A DNA stretch of 38,743 nt, taken from NCBI GenBank assembly GCA_947371415.1, contig CANBPJ010000002.1:1-38743 (forward strand). The letters run 5' to 3'. The notes below the pieces were generated by a model. The model saw only the letters and a list, made by a program, of their open reading frames with translations. It did no database searches and was not told the DNA's origin. Within the stretch, counting starts at the first letter, position 1; every line of letters begins with the position of its first letter. Shown here one piece after another: positions 19,193 to 28,803 of this stretch. The position numbers were made by a program, and so were the translations under genes. Source of the stretch: Burkholderiaceae bacterium (GTDB lineage: Bacteria > Pseudomonadota > Gammaproteobacteria > Burkholderiales > Burkholderiaceae).

Positions 19193-20575
19193 ATGATGAC
19201 TAGAAAACTGCCCATCATTGCAGTTGCTACGGCCCCAGGCAAAGCGGGAGTTGGGGTAATTCGTATTAGCGGACCCAAGCTTTTGCAGATTGCAAAGGCC
19301 TTATTTCAAAAAACACTAGCGCCTCGACAAGCAAACCTATTAACTTTGCGCGATATTGATGGCGCGGCAATTGACCAAGTCATTGCGATTTATTTTGCTG
19401 CCCCCGCCTCTTTTACCGGAGAGGATGTTCTGGAGTTGCAGTGCCATGGTGGTCCACAACTGCTTGAGTTGGTAATGAAGCGATGTCTAGAGTTGGGGCA
19501 GGATCAGGGTTTAGTGATTGCGGAGCCGGGAGAGTTTTCCTTGCGCGCCTATCTCAATAACAAGATTGACCTAGCCCAAGCGGAGGCTATTGCTGACTTA
19601 ATAGATGCTCAAAGTGAAGCTGCAGTTCGCGGCGCGGCACGCTCATTGCAGGGCGCTTTCTCAAGTGATATTAATAGCTTGATTGAGGAAATTACACAGC
19701 TTCGAATTTTGGTGGAGTCCACTTTGGATTTCCCTGAGGAGGAGATTGAATTTCTAGAAAATGCCCAAGCCCGTGAACGCCTAAAAACAGTCATGCATCA
19801 ATTGCATGCATTGCGGGAGGGCGCAAAACAAGGAAAGATTTTGCGTGACGGCATTCAATTGGTTTTGGCTGGTGCCCCCAACGTTGGTAAAAGCTCTCTA
19901 CTAAATCGCCTTGCCGGTGAGGAGGTGGCTATTGTGACGCCCATCGCCGGAACTACGCGAGATCGCGTAAAGGAGAGCATCACTATTAATGGTGTTCCCA
20001 TGCACATTATTGATACCGCCGGATTGCGTGATACCAGCGATCTTGTTGAGGCAAAAGGGATTGAAAGATCCTGGGAGGCGATTCGCGCTGCCGATCTAGT
20101 CATCTTTCTTCAGGACTCTGGGTCTCCAGGTGGGGCGGAGAATGCAAATGCCTTGGAGCTTAAGGATCAAATATTAAAGGCGCTCCCGCCAAAATGCCCT
20201 GTTTTAGAGGTTGGCAATAAATCCGATCTCTTAAACGGCTCCAGTACCAATGAGGGGGGAGAGCCGGTATTGCTCATTTCAGCTAAAAATGGCGACGGGA
20301 TCGAGCTGCTAAAGCAGAAAATCTTGGAGTCAGTGGGCTGGGGCGGCACTCAAGAGGGGGCTATTGTGGCGCGTCGACGCCATTTAGACTGCCTAGATAG
20401 GGCTGCAACCCATTTGGAGAAATCTCAGCAGTTCGCTGCAGATGGCAATATCTCTTTGGAGTTATTTGCAGAAGAACTGCGTTTAGCGCAAGATCAATTG
20501 GGGCAAATTACCGGGAAATTGCTTCCTGACGACCTTTTGGGCAAAATATTTAGCCAGTTTTGTATCGGCAAATAA
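19193..20575 (+). CDS. mnmE: tRNA U34 modification GTPase MnmE (TrmE)
   Basis: Works with MnmG to add the cmnm5 group to wobble uridine 34, using formyl-tetrahydrofolate units and GTP hydrolysis. The 460 residues include the N-terminal tetrahydrofolate-binding domain (IAVATAPGKAGVGVIRISG), a helical domain, and an inserted G domain with G1 GAPNVGKSS (227-235), G3 DTAGLRDT and G4 NKSD. The C-terminal signature CIGK at the very end carries the conserved cysteine. A purine-rich ribosome site (AGGGGGG) precedes the ATG. It ends the rpmH operon; its partner mnmG is at 3655-5580. Confidence 0.98.
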   Translation: MMTRKLPIIAVATAPGKAGVGVIRISGPKLLQIAKALFQKTLAPRQANLLTLRDIDGAAIDQVIAIYFAAPASFTGEDVLELQCHGGPQLLELVMKRCLELGQDQGLVIAEPGEFSLRAYLNNKIDLAQAEAIADLIDAQSEAAVRGAARSLQGAFSSDINSLIEEITQLRILVESTLDFPEEEIEFLENAQARERLKTVMHQLHALREGAKQGKILRDGIQLVLAGAPNVGKSSLLNRLAGEEVAIVTPIAGTTRDRVKESITINGVPMHIIDTAGLRDTSDLVEAKGIERSWEAIRAADLVIFLQDSGSPGGAENANALELKDQILKALPPKCPVLEVGNKSDLLNGSSTNEGGEPVLLISAKNGDGIELLKQKILESVGWGGTQEGAIVARRRHLDCLDRAATHLEKSQQFAADGNISLELFAEELRLAQDQLGQITGKLLPDDLLGKIFSQFCIGK

Positions 20576-20630
20576 AGGGTTTGCACTTGGCAGGGCAGCA
20601 CTATAAATATGTCCAAAATGTTAAAATAGT

Positions 20631-22529
20631 GTGATCAAAATTATTACTTTCCACGGGAATCTCATGACCACAACAACAAACGGGCAAATTAATGCCAATG
20701 CGCCTGATTATGTAAAAAATCAGCAATTAATTCAGTGGGTTGCAGAAGTAGCAGCCCTAACTAAGCCAGACAAAATTCATTGGTGTGATGGTTCCCAGTC
20801 TGAATACGATCAATTTTGTGAGTTATTAGTAAGTGCAGGTGTATTTAAGCGCCTCAACCCAGCTAAGCGCAAAAACTCTTTCCTGGCACTCTCTGATCCT
20901 GATGATGTAGCTCGTGTTGAAGATCGCACCTTTATCTGCTCTGCAAAAAAAGAAGATGCTGGTCCTACCAATAATTGGGTAGAGCCAAGCGAAATGCGCG
21001 CCACCCTCAAGCCATTATTTGATGGTTGCATGCGTGGTAGAACAATGTATGTCGTGCCGTTTTCTATGGGACCAATTGGCTCTCCAATCGCCCACATTGG
21101 TGTTGAGCTGTCCGACAGTCCTTACGTTGCCATCAATATGCGTTTGATGACGCGTATGGGCAAAGCAGTGATCGATCAGCTTGGTGCTGATGGTGAATTC
21201 GTACCTTGTATTCATACTGTTGGTAAGCCGCTTGCAGCTGGCGAAAAAGATGTTGCTTGGCCAAATAACAAAAACAAATACATCGTTCACTATCCAGAGA
21301 CACGCGAGATTTGGTCTTTCGGATCTGGTTACGGCGGCAACGCCTTGCTAGGTAAAAAATGTTTTGCTTTGCGCATTGCATCGAACATGGGTCGCGACCA
21401 GGGCTGGTTGGCTGAGCACATGTTGATCTTGGGTGTGACTTCGCCTGAAGGCAAGAAATACCATATTGCCGCTGCATTCCCATCGGCTTGCGGAAAAACG
21501 AACTTCTCCATGATGATTCCTCCAAAAGGATTTGAGGGCTGGAAAGTAACAACTGTTGGTGATGACATTGCATGGATCAAGCCGCGCAAAGATGCCGTTA
21601 CAGGCAAAACCCGCTTGTTCGCGATTAATCCCGAGTCTGGTTACTTTGGTGTTGCGCCTGGTACAAACCGTCAAACCAACCCGAACTGCCTCGATTCATT
21701 AAACCAAGATGCGATTTTTACTAACGTTGGTTTAACGGATGATGGTGATGTTTGGTGGGAAGGCTTAACTGATACTCCTCCAGCGCATTTAATTGACTGG
21801 CAAGGTAAAGACTGGACCCCCGCTGATGGCGCTGCTGGTCGTAAAGCCGCACATCCAAATTCACGCTTCACTGTAGCCGCTACAAATAATCCTGCGGTTG
21901 ATCCTAATTGGGATGATCCTGAAGGCGTAGCGATTGATGCATTCTTGTTCGGTGGCCGTCGTTCAAACACTGTGCCCTTGGTAAGCGAGGCGCGCGATTG
22001 GGTGGAGGGCGTTTACATGGCCGCTACGATGGGCTCAGAAACTACCGCTGCGATTACTGGTCAGGTTGGCGTAGTGCGTCGCGACCCATTTGCGATGATC
22101 GCATTTGCTGGTTACAACATGAGCGACTACTTCCAACACTGGTTGAATATCGGTAGCAAGCTTGCCGCTGAAGGCGCTGTGTTGCCAAAAATCTATTGCG
22201 TGAACTGGTTCCGTAAAGATGAAAACGGCAAGTTTGTATGGCCTGGCTTCGGCGAAAACATGCGCGTGCTTTCTTGGATCTTGGGTCGCGCTGAAGGCAC
22301 AGCTAAGGGCAAAGAAACAGTATTTGGTATTTGCCCAGAACATACTGATATGCATTGGGATGGACTTGACTACTCGGTTGAAAAGTTCGAGAAAGCCATT
22401 ACCGTTGCGGCTGATGATTGGAAGAATGAGCTCGAGCTGCACTCCGAACTGTTTGAGCATTTAGGCGAGCGCTTGCCTAAAGAGTTGATCGAAGCCCGTA
22501 GCAAAATTGAGAAGCGCTTAAACGCCTAG
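20631..22529 (+). CDS. pckG: Phosphoenolpyruvate carboxykinase (GTP)
   Basis: Gluconeogenic enzyme converting oxaloacetate and GTP to phosphoenolpyruvate, GDP and CO2. The frame opens with GTG at 20631, but ATG at 20664 ([14 protein letters not shown]), preceded by GGGAA at 6 nt, is the better start and gives 621 residues, the usual size of the GTP type. The P-loop signature [18 protein letters not shown] (about residue 283 of the long form), [11 protein letters not shown] and the Mn-binding region identify the GTP-dependent family, not the ATP type. It is transcribed as a single gene with a TATAAA-like element at 20602-20607. Confidence 0.97.
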   Translation: MIKIITFHGNLMTTTTNGQINANAPDYVKNQQLIQWVAEVAALTKPDKIHWCDGSQSEYDQFCELLVSAGVFKRLNPAKRKNSFLALSDPDDVARVEDRTFICSAKKEDAGPTNNWVEPSEMRATLKPLFDGCMRGRTMYVVPFSMGPIGSPIAHIGVELSDSPYVAINMRLMTRMGKAVIDQLGADGEFVPCIHTVGKPLAAGEKDVAWPNNKNKYIVHYPETREIWSFGSGYGGNALLGKKCFALRIASNMGRDQGWLAEHMLILGVTSPEGKKYHIAAAFPSACGKTNFSMMIPPKGFEGWKVTTVGDDIAWIKPRKDAVTGKTRLFAINPESGYFGVAPGTNRQTNPNCLDSLNQDAIFTNVGLTDDGDVWWEGLTDTPPAHLIDWQGKDWTPADGAAGRKAAHPNSRFTVAATNNPAVDPNWDDPEGVAIDAFLFGGRRSNTVPLVSEARDWVEGVYMAATMGSETTAAITGQVGVVRRDPFAMIAFAGYNMSDYFQHWLNIGSKLAAEGAVLPKIYCVNWFRKDENGKFVWPGFGENMRVLSWILGRAEGTAKGKETVFGICPEHTDMHWDGLDYSVEKFEKAITVAADDWKNELELHSELFEHLGERLPKELIEARSKIEKRLNA

Positions 22530-22577
22530 GCACCCCCTAGAAATTTAAGAAGCCTTTTTCAAAATAATCTTTATTTA

Positions 22578-23813
22578 ATGACCTCACCCCAACACCATGA
22601 CATCGTGGTGATTGGGGCAGGCATTGCAGGCGCAACTATTGCGCACGAGTTACTGGAGCGTGGTCAAACTGTTTGCATTGTTGACTCCGCACCCCAGCCC
22701 GCTTCTGCTTGTTCTAGTCATGCATATGCTATTGCTCACCCACATGTTGGCCGTGGCGCACCTCGCTTATTGCGACTAACCCGCATTGCTTTTCTGATGG
22801 CTGAAGCGCGCTGGGGTAAAGTTTGGAATCAGCATGGCATATTTCAGCCGACCAAAAAAGACAAAGTTTTTAAGCTTAAAGAAGTTTCTGACTATTTAAA
22901 AACCTTAGAACTGGGTGAGGATGTGGCGCAAGCACTTGATGCTAATCAGGCTGCGCAGATTTGCGGCATTCAACAAAGCGGTATTTGGCTTCCACGCGGT
23001 GCATCACTCAACATATCATCAGCAACCAGCGAAGCGCTGAAACCCCATCCGAAATTGACTTGCTGCTGGAGCACTCCAGTGAGTCGATTGGAAAAATTAG
23101 GTGCCAGCTGGCAATTATTTGATCACCAGGATGCACCTATTATGACTGCTGGTAAAGTGATTATTGCCGCAGCGTTGGAGACTAAAAGTTTAGCGGCAAG
23201 CATGGGTGTGCGCCTCCCTCTTAGGCCAGTGCGTGGTCAGCTGAGTATTTTTTCTGTCGCCGCAAATACTGTTTGGATTGAAAAATTACCAAAGACTGCG
23301 CTATCCGGTGACGGTTATTGTCTGCCAACCCAGAGAATGCCAGATGGTAGTTATCGCTGGATAGTGGGCTCCAGTTTTGATGAGGGAGAAGCTGATCTTC
23401 AAGACTGGGCTTCGAGCGATGACTTTAATCGCGAGCAGGCAAAAGGCCTGCTGAACTATGTGGAGGGTGACACAAGCCACCTTCAGAAGGTCGGAAGTTT
23501 TGTCGGTGTGCGTTGTGTTGCTGGCGATCGGCTACCTATCATTGGCGCACTCACTCAACGCCCAGGGATATTTTTGGCAACAGCCCTGGGGTCGAGAGGT
23601 GTACTTTGGTCGGCCTTGGCGGCCAAACTCATTACCGCTCAAGTGCTAGAGGACGACTTCGCTTTGCTGACGCGCTTGGGCTTTGCGGCGGACTTAGTCG
23701 CCGCACTTGCGCCTGCGCGTTTCTTTGCTGGAGCTTTAGCTGCAGCCCCCGCCTTAGGCGCCTTAGCCTCAAATTCAAAGCCAATCTTGCCGTCTGTACC
23801 CAGAGCTAAGTAA
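22578..23813 (+). CDS. FAD-dependent oxidoreductase, stand-alone MnmC2-like
   Basis: DAO-family flavoprotein. It starts with an FAD loop (IVVIGAGIAGATIAHELLER) and continues like the C-terminal half of MnmC, which oxidises cmnm5U34 to nm5U34 in tRNA: AIAHPHVGRGAPRLLRLTRI, then GVRCVAGDRLPIIGALT, GSRGVLWSALAAKLITAQ, and DLVAALAPARF, matching the end of MnmC. The MnmC1 methyltransferase domain is missing. The 411-residue frame runs 175 bp into the 3' end of topB on the other strand. The MnmC-like homology reaches inside that overlap, so the late stop may be real. A different amine substrate cannot be excluded. Confidence 0.75.
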   Translation: MTSPQHHDIVVIGAGIAGATIAHELLERGQTVCIVDSAPQPASACSSHAYAIAHPHVGRGAPRLLRLTRIAFLMAEARWGKVWNQHGIFQPTKKDKVFKLKEVSDYLKTLELGEDVAQALDANQAAQICGIQQSGIWLPRGASLNISSATSEALKPHPKLTCCWSTPVSRLEKLGASWQLFDHQDAPIMTAGKVIIAAALETKSLAASMGVRLPLRPVRGQLSIFSVAANTVWIEKLPKTALSGDGYCLPTQRMPDGSYRWIVGSSFDEGEADLQDWASSDDFNREQAKGLLNYVEGDTSHLQKVGSFVGVRCVAGDRLPIIGALTQRPGIFLATALGSRGVLWSALAAKLITAQVLEDDFALLTRLGFAADLVAALAPARFFAGALAAAPALGALASNSKPILPSVPRAK

Positions 23814-26317
23814 GCTTTAAATCCCCGACCAGTGCGATTCGATTTGAAGTTGGTTAGTAAATCTGTTTTGCCCTCTGTAAGCAGTTTTTGTACTTGCTCC
23901 GTAGAAATTTCTTGCTGCAAAACAACCTTACCAGTTTTGAAATCACAGGTTTTTTCGGGGCCAGTATTCTTTTCGCACAAGTAGCGCATGCCATCTTCGT
24001 ACACGGCACCAGAGCACTTGGGACAAGCACCCAAAGCTTGGCGACCAGTAAAGTCGATTGCTTCGGCCTCATCTTCTTGAGAGTTACCAAAATCAAACTC
24101 TAATTTGAAGCCTGCATTTGGATAATCAGCATCGTCTTCAGGGATCTCGCTCAGTTTAATAATCGCCGCAAACGGCCTACCCATTTTGCTGCGGAATCCC
24201 TGTAGCGGCCCAATAGTTTTTTCGCGAAGTAGTTCTTCTACTTCTGGATATTCAAATGCACGCCCACCAGGAGTTTTGCTGATCGTAAAGCCGCACTTCT
24301 CACAAGCAAAGCGACGGTAGTTTTCTTTAACAGCACCTTTGCAGTGTGGGCAAGGTGTGGACATCGTGGCATAGTCACCTGGAATAGTGTCACTGTCATA
24401 TTCTTTTGCACGCTTAACTATGCGCTGCGTCATCTGTGCAATTTCTTGCATAAAAGTGTCGCGGTTCATTTCACCGCGTTCGATTAGCGAGAGCTTGTTT
24501 TCCCAATTACCTGTGAGATCGGGTCTGGTGAGTTCTTCAACATCCAGACCGCGCAAGAGTGTCATTAACTGGAATGCTTTAGCTGTTGGAATGAGTTCAC
24601 GCGCTTCGCGAACCATATATCTTTCTGCCAGCAGCCCTTCAATAATGGCCGCACGCGTTGCCGGTGTTCCTAAGCCCTTTTCAGCCATGGCCTCCCGCAT
24701 ATCGTCGTCATCAACCCATTTGCCTGCACTCTCCATTGCCGATAACAATGTTGCTTCTGTATAGCGGGCCGGCGGTTTGGTTTTTAGGGGGATTGCAGCG
24801 ATGGATTCAGTTTGTACGGTTTCGCCTGCTTGTACCGCTACTAGTTCATCATCCGCTTGATTAGATCGGCCATATACCGTTAACCAACCCGGGGTGACCA
24901 ATACGCGACCTTCAGTTTTAAAGTGATGCCCTGATGCTTCGGTGATGCGAGTGGTGACGCGGAACTCAGCTGCAGGATAAAACACGGCCAAGAAACGGCG
25001 CACAACCAAGTCATATAATTTTTGCTCTGGCTCACTGAGGGTCTTAGGAGACTCTAAGGTGGGAATGATTGCAAAGTGATCGGATATTTTTGAGTTATCA
25101 AAAATTCGTTTGTTTGGCTTGATCCAGCCATAACCCGCTTTAGCTTTTGGATCCTTGGGATCACCTTGCAAAATTTGTTTGGCGAACTGCCGATACTCTT
25201 GTGAGTGCTCAGCCAGGTTTTCCATGGTCTGCTTCACAGTATCCAAATAATCTTCAGGCAAAGCTTTGGCATCGGTACGAGGATAAGTCAGCACCTTATG
25301 GCGCTCGTAAAGCGCTTGGGCAAGCCCCAAGGTGTTTTTAGCGGAGAAGCCAAAGCGAGCATTTGCTTCACGCTGCAAGCTAGTTAAATCAAACAGCTGA
25401 GGCGCTAGTTGGGTGGCTGGCTTTGCCTCTTCTTTCACGCTCGCTTTTTTATCGCGACATGCAGCAACAATGCTTTGTGCGGCGGCTTCGCTCCAAAGGC
25501 GATTCTCTCGGGCGTCTGGGGCCGCAACATCTTTCTTAAATTTAGGGTCAAACCAGCGACCTTCATAAACACCGGCTGCAGCAATAAATTCAGCCTTCAC
25601 TTCCCAATAGTCTTTGGAAATAAATTTGCGAATCAGTTCTTCACGCTCAACCACAATCGATAGGGTTGGAGTCTGCACTCGACCTACTGTCGTCAGAAAG
25701 AACCCACCGCTTTTGCTATTGAATGCAGTCATAGCGCGGGTACCGTTGATGCCTACTAACCAATCCGCCTCAGATCGGCAGCGCGCCGCATCTGCCAGGG
25801 GCTGCATGTCGACATCACTACGGAGGGAGGCAAAGCCATCCCGAATGGCTGCAGGCGTCATTGATTGCAGCCAGAGGCGCTTAATGGCTTGTGGCGCTTT
25901 TGCATGTTGCGCAATCAGGCGGAAGATCAACTCACCTTCGCGACCCGCGTCACAGGCGTTAATGAGCTCATGAATGTCTTTGCGCTTGATGAGCTTTTGC
26001 AAGACCTTCAGGCGCGACTCAGTTTTGGCGATGGGGCGTAAATCAAAATAAGGGGGTACAACCGGTAAGTTGGCGAACGACCATTTACCACGTTTGACGT
26101 CAAACTCTTCGGGAGCGGCAATCTCTAATAGGTGGCCAACTGCAGAAGAGATAACAAAGTCATCGCTCTCAAAATAATCTTCGTATTTAGTAAAGCCGCC
26201 TAAAGCCTTGGCAATGTCATTGGCAACAGAAGGTTTCTCCGCGATGATCAGCGCCTTGGGATGGTCCCCAGCCGAAGTCTTAGTACTGCTTTTTTTGGTA
26301 GATGCTTTAGTTGCCAC
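23639..26317 (-). CDS. topB: DNA topoisomerase III (type IA)
   Basis: Type IA topoisomerase of 892 residues that passes single strands; TopB type helps decatenate and unlink. The TOPRIM start is ALIIAEKPSVANDIAKALGG, with the acidic motif NACDAGREGELIFRLI; the variant DAG instead of DxD is common in TopB. The active-site tyrosine is in VLTYPRTDAKALPEDY. Unlike E. coli TopB it has C-terminal cysteine clusters (CPHCKGAV...CEKCGF and CPKCSGAV) and a lysine/alanine-rich tail. The tail overlaps the MnmC2-like gene. A perfect -35 TTGACA lies upstream. It is convergent to pckG and the oxidoreductase, so it runs against the replication fork. Confidence 0.9.
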   Translation of the reverse strand: MATKASTKKSSTKTSAGDHPKALIIAEKPSVANDIAKALGGFTKYEDYFESDDFVISSAVGHLLEIAAPEEFDVKRGKWSFANLPVVPPYFDLRPIAKTESRLKVLQKLIKRKDIHELINACDAGREGELIFRLIAQHAKAPQAIKRLWLQSMTPAAIRDGFASLRSDVDMQPLADAARCRSEADWLVGINGTRAMTAFNSKSGGFFLTTVGRVQTPTLSIVVEREELIRKFISKDYWEVKAEFIAAAGVYEGRWFDPKFKKDVAAPDARENRLWSEAAAQSIVAACRDKKASVKEEAKPATQLAPQLFDLTSLQREANARFGFSAKNTLGLAQALYERHKVLTYPRTDAKALPEDYLDTVKQTMENLAEHSQEYRQFAKQILQGDPKDPKAKAGYGWIKPNKRIFDNSKISDHFAIIPTLESPKTLSEPEQKLYDLVVRRFLAVFYPAAEFRVTTRITEASGHHFKTEGRVLVTPGWLTVYGRSNQADDELVAVQAGETVQTESIAAIPLKTKPPARYTEATLLSAMESAGKWVDDDDMREAMAEKGLGTPATRAAIIEGLLAERYMVREARELIPTAKAFQLMTLLRGLDVEELTRPDLTGNWENKLSLIERGEMNRDTFMQEIAQMTQRIVKRAKEYDSDTIPGDYATMSTPCPHCKGAVKENYRRFACEKCGFTISKTPGGRAFEYPEVEELLREKTIGPLQGFRSKMGRPFAAIIKLSEIPEDDADYPNAGFKLEFDFGNSQEDEAEAIDFTGRQALGACPKCSGAVYEDGMRYLCEKNTGPEKTCDFKTGKVVLQQEISTEQVQKLLTEGKTDLLTNFKSNRTGRGFKAYLALGTDGKIGFEFEAKAPKAGAAAKAPAKKRAGASAATKSAAKPKRVSKAKSSSST

Positions 26318-26413
26318 GCGTTTTGCCTAAATTTGAGCTTGAAATGATGTTTTAACGGGGAAAACAGAGGGCCAATTTAAACCTAATCTCAGCCTGATGC
26401 TCCCTATATCCCT

Positions 26414-26441
26414 TTTTTATTATTAACCGATAAATTGTCAA
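26414..26441 (-). promoter_or_regulatory. Candidate promoter for topB
   Basis: On the minus strand, TTGACA (26441-26436, perfect -35) is followed after 16 bp by TAAAAA (26419-26414), a moderate -10. A leader of about 95 nt before the topB ATG at 26317 would result. Confidence 0.4.
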
Positions 26442-26451
26442 AAGTCCAAAA

Positions 26452-26468
26452 ACCCAATTTTTTTGGGT
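26452..26468 (-). terminator. Weak terminator candidate after dprA
   Basis: An ACCCAA stem (26452-26457), a short loop and TTGGGT (26463-26468) form a 6-bp hairpin 46-62 bp after the dprA stop. On the minus strand it is followed by five T (GGGTTTTTGG), then sequence leading to the topB promoter candidate. The stem is short and the loop is T/A-only, so the call is tentative. Confidence 0.35.
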
Positions 26469-26513
26469 GCATTGGCAGTGTATTGACTAGCTTCTTTGCA
26501 CTGAAAACAGGGT

Positions 26514-27212
26514 TTAATGGGCTTTAAAAGCGGTTTTTGGCCATTTTGGCAACTCCTCAAGAATATCTTGAGGAGATTGAATCAGTTTGGCACCTTGCTG
26601 AAGCAGTTGGTGGCAGCCTCTAGAAAGGGGGTGATGTATCGATCCAGGGATGGCGAATATTTCACGCCCAAGCTCGCAGCCTAGCCTTGCTGTAATAAGC
26701 GAACCAGATCGTTCCGCTGCCTCGATCACTAGGATCCCTAGCGAAAGGGCTGCAATGATGCGGTTGCGGCGAGGAAAGTGGCAGGGTTTTGGTCCTAGGC
26801 CAGGCGCTAGCTCGGAGATCAGTAGCCCATATCTGGCGATTTCCCTGGCTAATCCGAGATGCTCTCGTGGATAGACGATATCAAGCCCGGTTCCGCATAC
26901 CGCTAGGGTTGGATGATTCTGCTTCGGCCCGAGAGCCCCCCAATGGGCTGCTCCGTCGATACCCCGGGCCAACCCAGAAATCACTAGATACCCTGCCTCA
27001 GATAGCGCCTGCGCAAAAAAGTGGGCGTTTTTAATTCCCTCTGGGCTGGCAGCCCGTGAGCCAACAATGGCGAGCATGGGTAAGTTGAGCAGACTAATAT
27101 CGCCATATATATAGAGTGAATTGGGCGGGTCGCATAAATCCAGTAGTCGGGTTGGGTAGTTGGGGGTATTTCGCCTAATTTGGGTGATGTGCGATGTTTT
27201 GGGAGTGTTCAT
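26514..27212 (-). CDS. dprA: Short DprA/Smf family protein (DNA processing protein)
   Basis: DprA carries incoming single-stranded DNA to RecA in natural transformation. This 232-residue version keeps the whole Rossmann core: MLAIVGSRAASPEGI, VISGLARGIDGAAHWGAL, CGTGLDIVYPREH, SELAPGLGPKPCHFPRRNRI and AERSGSLITARLG. It lacks most of the N-terminal helical domain and the C-terminal winged helix of full-length DprA (usually about 370 residues). An in-frame TAG lies 8 codons upstream of the ATG with no start in between, so this is its true extent in the sequence. It may be the compact form known from some bacteria. It is divergent from def, a common arrangement. Confidence 0.92.
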   Translation of the reverse strand: MNTPKTSHITQIRRNTPNYPTRLLDLCDPPNSLYIYGDISLLNLPMLAIVGSRAASPEGIKNAHFFAQALSEAGYLVISGLARGIDGAAHWGALGPKQNHPTLAVCGTGLDIVYPREHLGLAREIARYGLLISELAPGLGPKPCHFPRRNRIIAALSLGILVIEAAERSGSLITARLGCELGREIFAIPGSIHHPLSRGCHQLLQQGAKLIQSPQDILEELPKWPKTAFKAH

Positions 27213-27283
27213 AAAGCAATTTTCGGCATAGGGCTAGTTATAACTATCGGGACAGTCTGATTACTCTGTTGGATAATTCCAGC

Positions 27284-27799
27284 ATGGCCTTATTAACTGT
27301 CCTTTGTTATCCAGATCCACGCCTACACAAGGTTGCTAAACCTGTAGCGCAAGTGGACACGCGCATCAAAAAAATTGTGGCTGACATGGCAGATACCATG
27401 TACGAAGCTCCTGGGGTTGGCTTGGCCGCAACTCAGGTGGACATTCATGAGCGGATCGTGGTGATTGACGTATCTGACGGCCAGAATGAGTTGATGGTGT
27501 TTATCAATCCAGAATTAGTTTGGTCAAGCCCGGAAATGAAATCGTGGCGCGAGGGATGTCTTTCTGTGCCCGAGTATTACGATGAGGTTGATCGCCCTGC
27601 CGTTGTTCGAGTAAGGGCGCTCGATATCAACGGTAAAGCATTCGAGGTGGAGGCAGATGGCTTGTTGGCAGTCTGCTTGCAACACGAGATGGATCATTTG
27701 CAAGGCAAGGTATTCGTTGAATACCTCTCTATGTTGAAGCGCAATCGCATTTCTTTAAAAATGAAAAAGCGCGCCAAAGAATTAGTAGGCGAGCGCTAA
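27284..27799 (+). CDS. def: Peptide deformylase
   Basis: Removes the formyl group from nascent N-terminal methionine. The open frame begins with TTG at 27269, but ATG at 27284 ([14 protein letters not shown]) matches where deformylases start and gives 171 residues. The three family motifs are complete: [15 protein letters not shown] and QHEMDHLQG, the last two providing the cysteine and two histidines that hold the metal. It heads def-fmt-rsmB, which handle formyl-methionine start and rRNA methylation. fmt starts 7 bp after its stop. Confidence 0.97.
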   Translation: MALLTVLCYPDPRLHKVAKPVAQVDTRIKKIVADMADTMYEAPGVGLAATQVDIHERIVVIDVSDGQNELMVFINPELVWSSPEMKSWREGCLSVPEYYDEVDRPAVVRVRALDINGKAFEVEADGLLAVCLQHEMDHLQGKVFVEYLSMLKRNRISLKMKKRAKELVGER

Positions 27800-27806
27800 G
27801 CGCCCA

Positions 27807-28802
27807 ATGAAAATTGTTTTTGCAGGCACCCCGGATTTCGCTGCACAAGCAATGCGCGCAATAGATCAGGCTGGCCATGAAATTGTTTTAGCGCTAACGC
27901 AACCGGATCGTCGTGCTGGTCGGGGGATGCATCTTCAAGCGAGCCCTGTAAAAGTGTTTGCACAGGAGAAAAACATCCCAGTGTTACAACCGGAAACCTT
28001 AAAGCAAGGCCATACAGACTTACAAAAAAGAGCTGCAGCCCAAGAGGCGTATCAATGTTTATCCGGCATTGAATTTGATGCAATGGTAGTTGTCGCTTAC
28101 GGTTTAATTCTTCCTCAGGACATCCTAGACCTAGCCTCTCAAAATGGACGACAGGGTTGTTTTAATATTCACGCCTCCTTATTGCCGAGGTGGCGTGGCG
28201 CTGCGCCGATTCAGCGCGCCATCGAAAGCGGTGACGACAGTACTGGGGTAAGCATCATGCAGATGGATGCTGGCTTAGATACTGGGGATACTGTCTTAGT
28301 GAGAGATCTGAAAATTACTCCACAAGAAACTAGCGCATCACTGCATGACCGTTTGGCAGTGTTGGGCGCCGAATTAATGGTGAAGACCCTCAACACCTTG
28401 GATCAAGGTGTGGTGATTACCAGAACTCCGCAGCCCAGTGAGGGCATTACCTATGCGGAAAAAATACTCAAGAACGAAGCGGAGATTGATTGGGGGCTAA
28501 GCGCCAATGAAATCGATCGACGCATTCGTGCATTCAATCCATTCCCTGGATCCACTAGTAGTCTCAATGGTGATTTGCTGAAGTTTTGGAATTCTTGCTT
28601 GCCTAGCAAGGGGCAGATAGAGCAATCTCCAAATCCCGGGCAGGTGTTGGGGTTTAGCGAGGATGGCGTATATGTTCAGTGTGGCGAGGGCGCCATTGAA
28701 ATCTTAGAGATGCAAAAGTCCGGTGGAAAAAAGATTAGCGCAAGCGCTTGCCTGCAAACTTATCGCGCGCAAGAAAAAATAATGCAGTTTAAGAAAGACT
28801 AA
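27807..28802 (+). CDS. fmt: Methionyl-tRNA formyltransferase
   Basis: Formylates initiator Met-tRNA using 10-formyl-tetrahydrofolate. The 331 residues begin MKIVFAGTPDFAAQAMRAI and contain the formyl-THF pocket and catalytic asparagine-histidine in FNIHASLLPRWRGAAPIQRA. The C-terminal OB-like tRNA-binding domain follows (INGDLLKF-like strand and a lysine-rich end). Length is slightly above the usual 315, through a short insertion between GHTDL and CLSG. It lies 7 bp after def and 1 bp before rsmB, so the three are translated from one message. Confidence 0.97.
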   Translation: MKIVFAGTPDFAAQAMRAIDQAGHEIVLALTQPDRRAGRGMHLQASPVKVFAQEKNIPVLQPETLKQGHTDLQKRAAAQEAYQCLSGIEFDAMVVVAYGLILPQDILDLASQNGRQGCFNIHASLLPRWRGAAPIQRAIESGDDSTGVSIMQMDAGLDTGDTVLVRDLKITPQETSASLHDRLAVLGAELMVKTLNTLDQGVVITRTPQPSEGITYAEKILKNEAEIDWGLSANEIDRRIRAFNPFPGSTSSLNGDLLKFWNSCLPSKGQIEQSPNPGQVLGFSEDGVYVQCGEGAIEILEMQKSGGKKISASACLQTYRAQEKIMQFKKD

Positions 28803-28803
28803 T

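Noticed and set aside
21015-22460. Several long minus-strand frames opposite pckG (up to 146 codons)
   Set aside because: They lie antisense to a strongly conserved gene, show no recognisable domain and overlap one another; they arise from the codon bias of pckG.
26318-26513. Small gene between topB and dprA
   Set aside because: No credible open frame with a ribosome site; the gap is explained by a terminator and promoter candidate.
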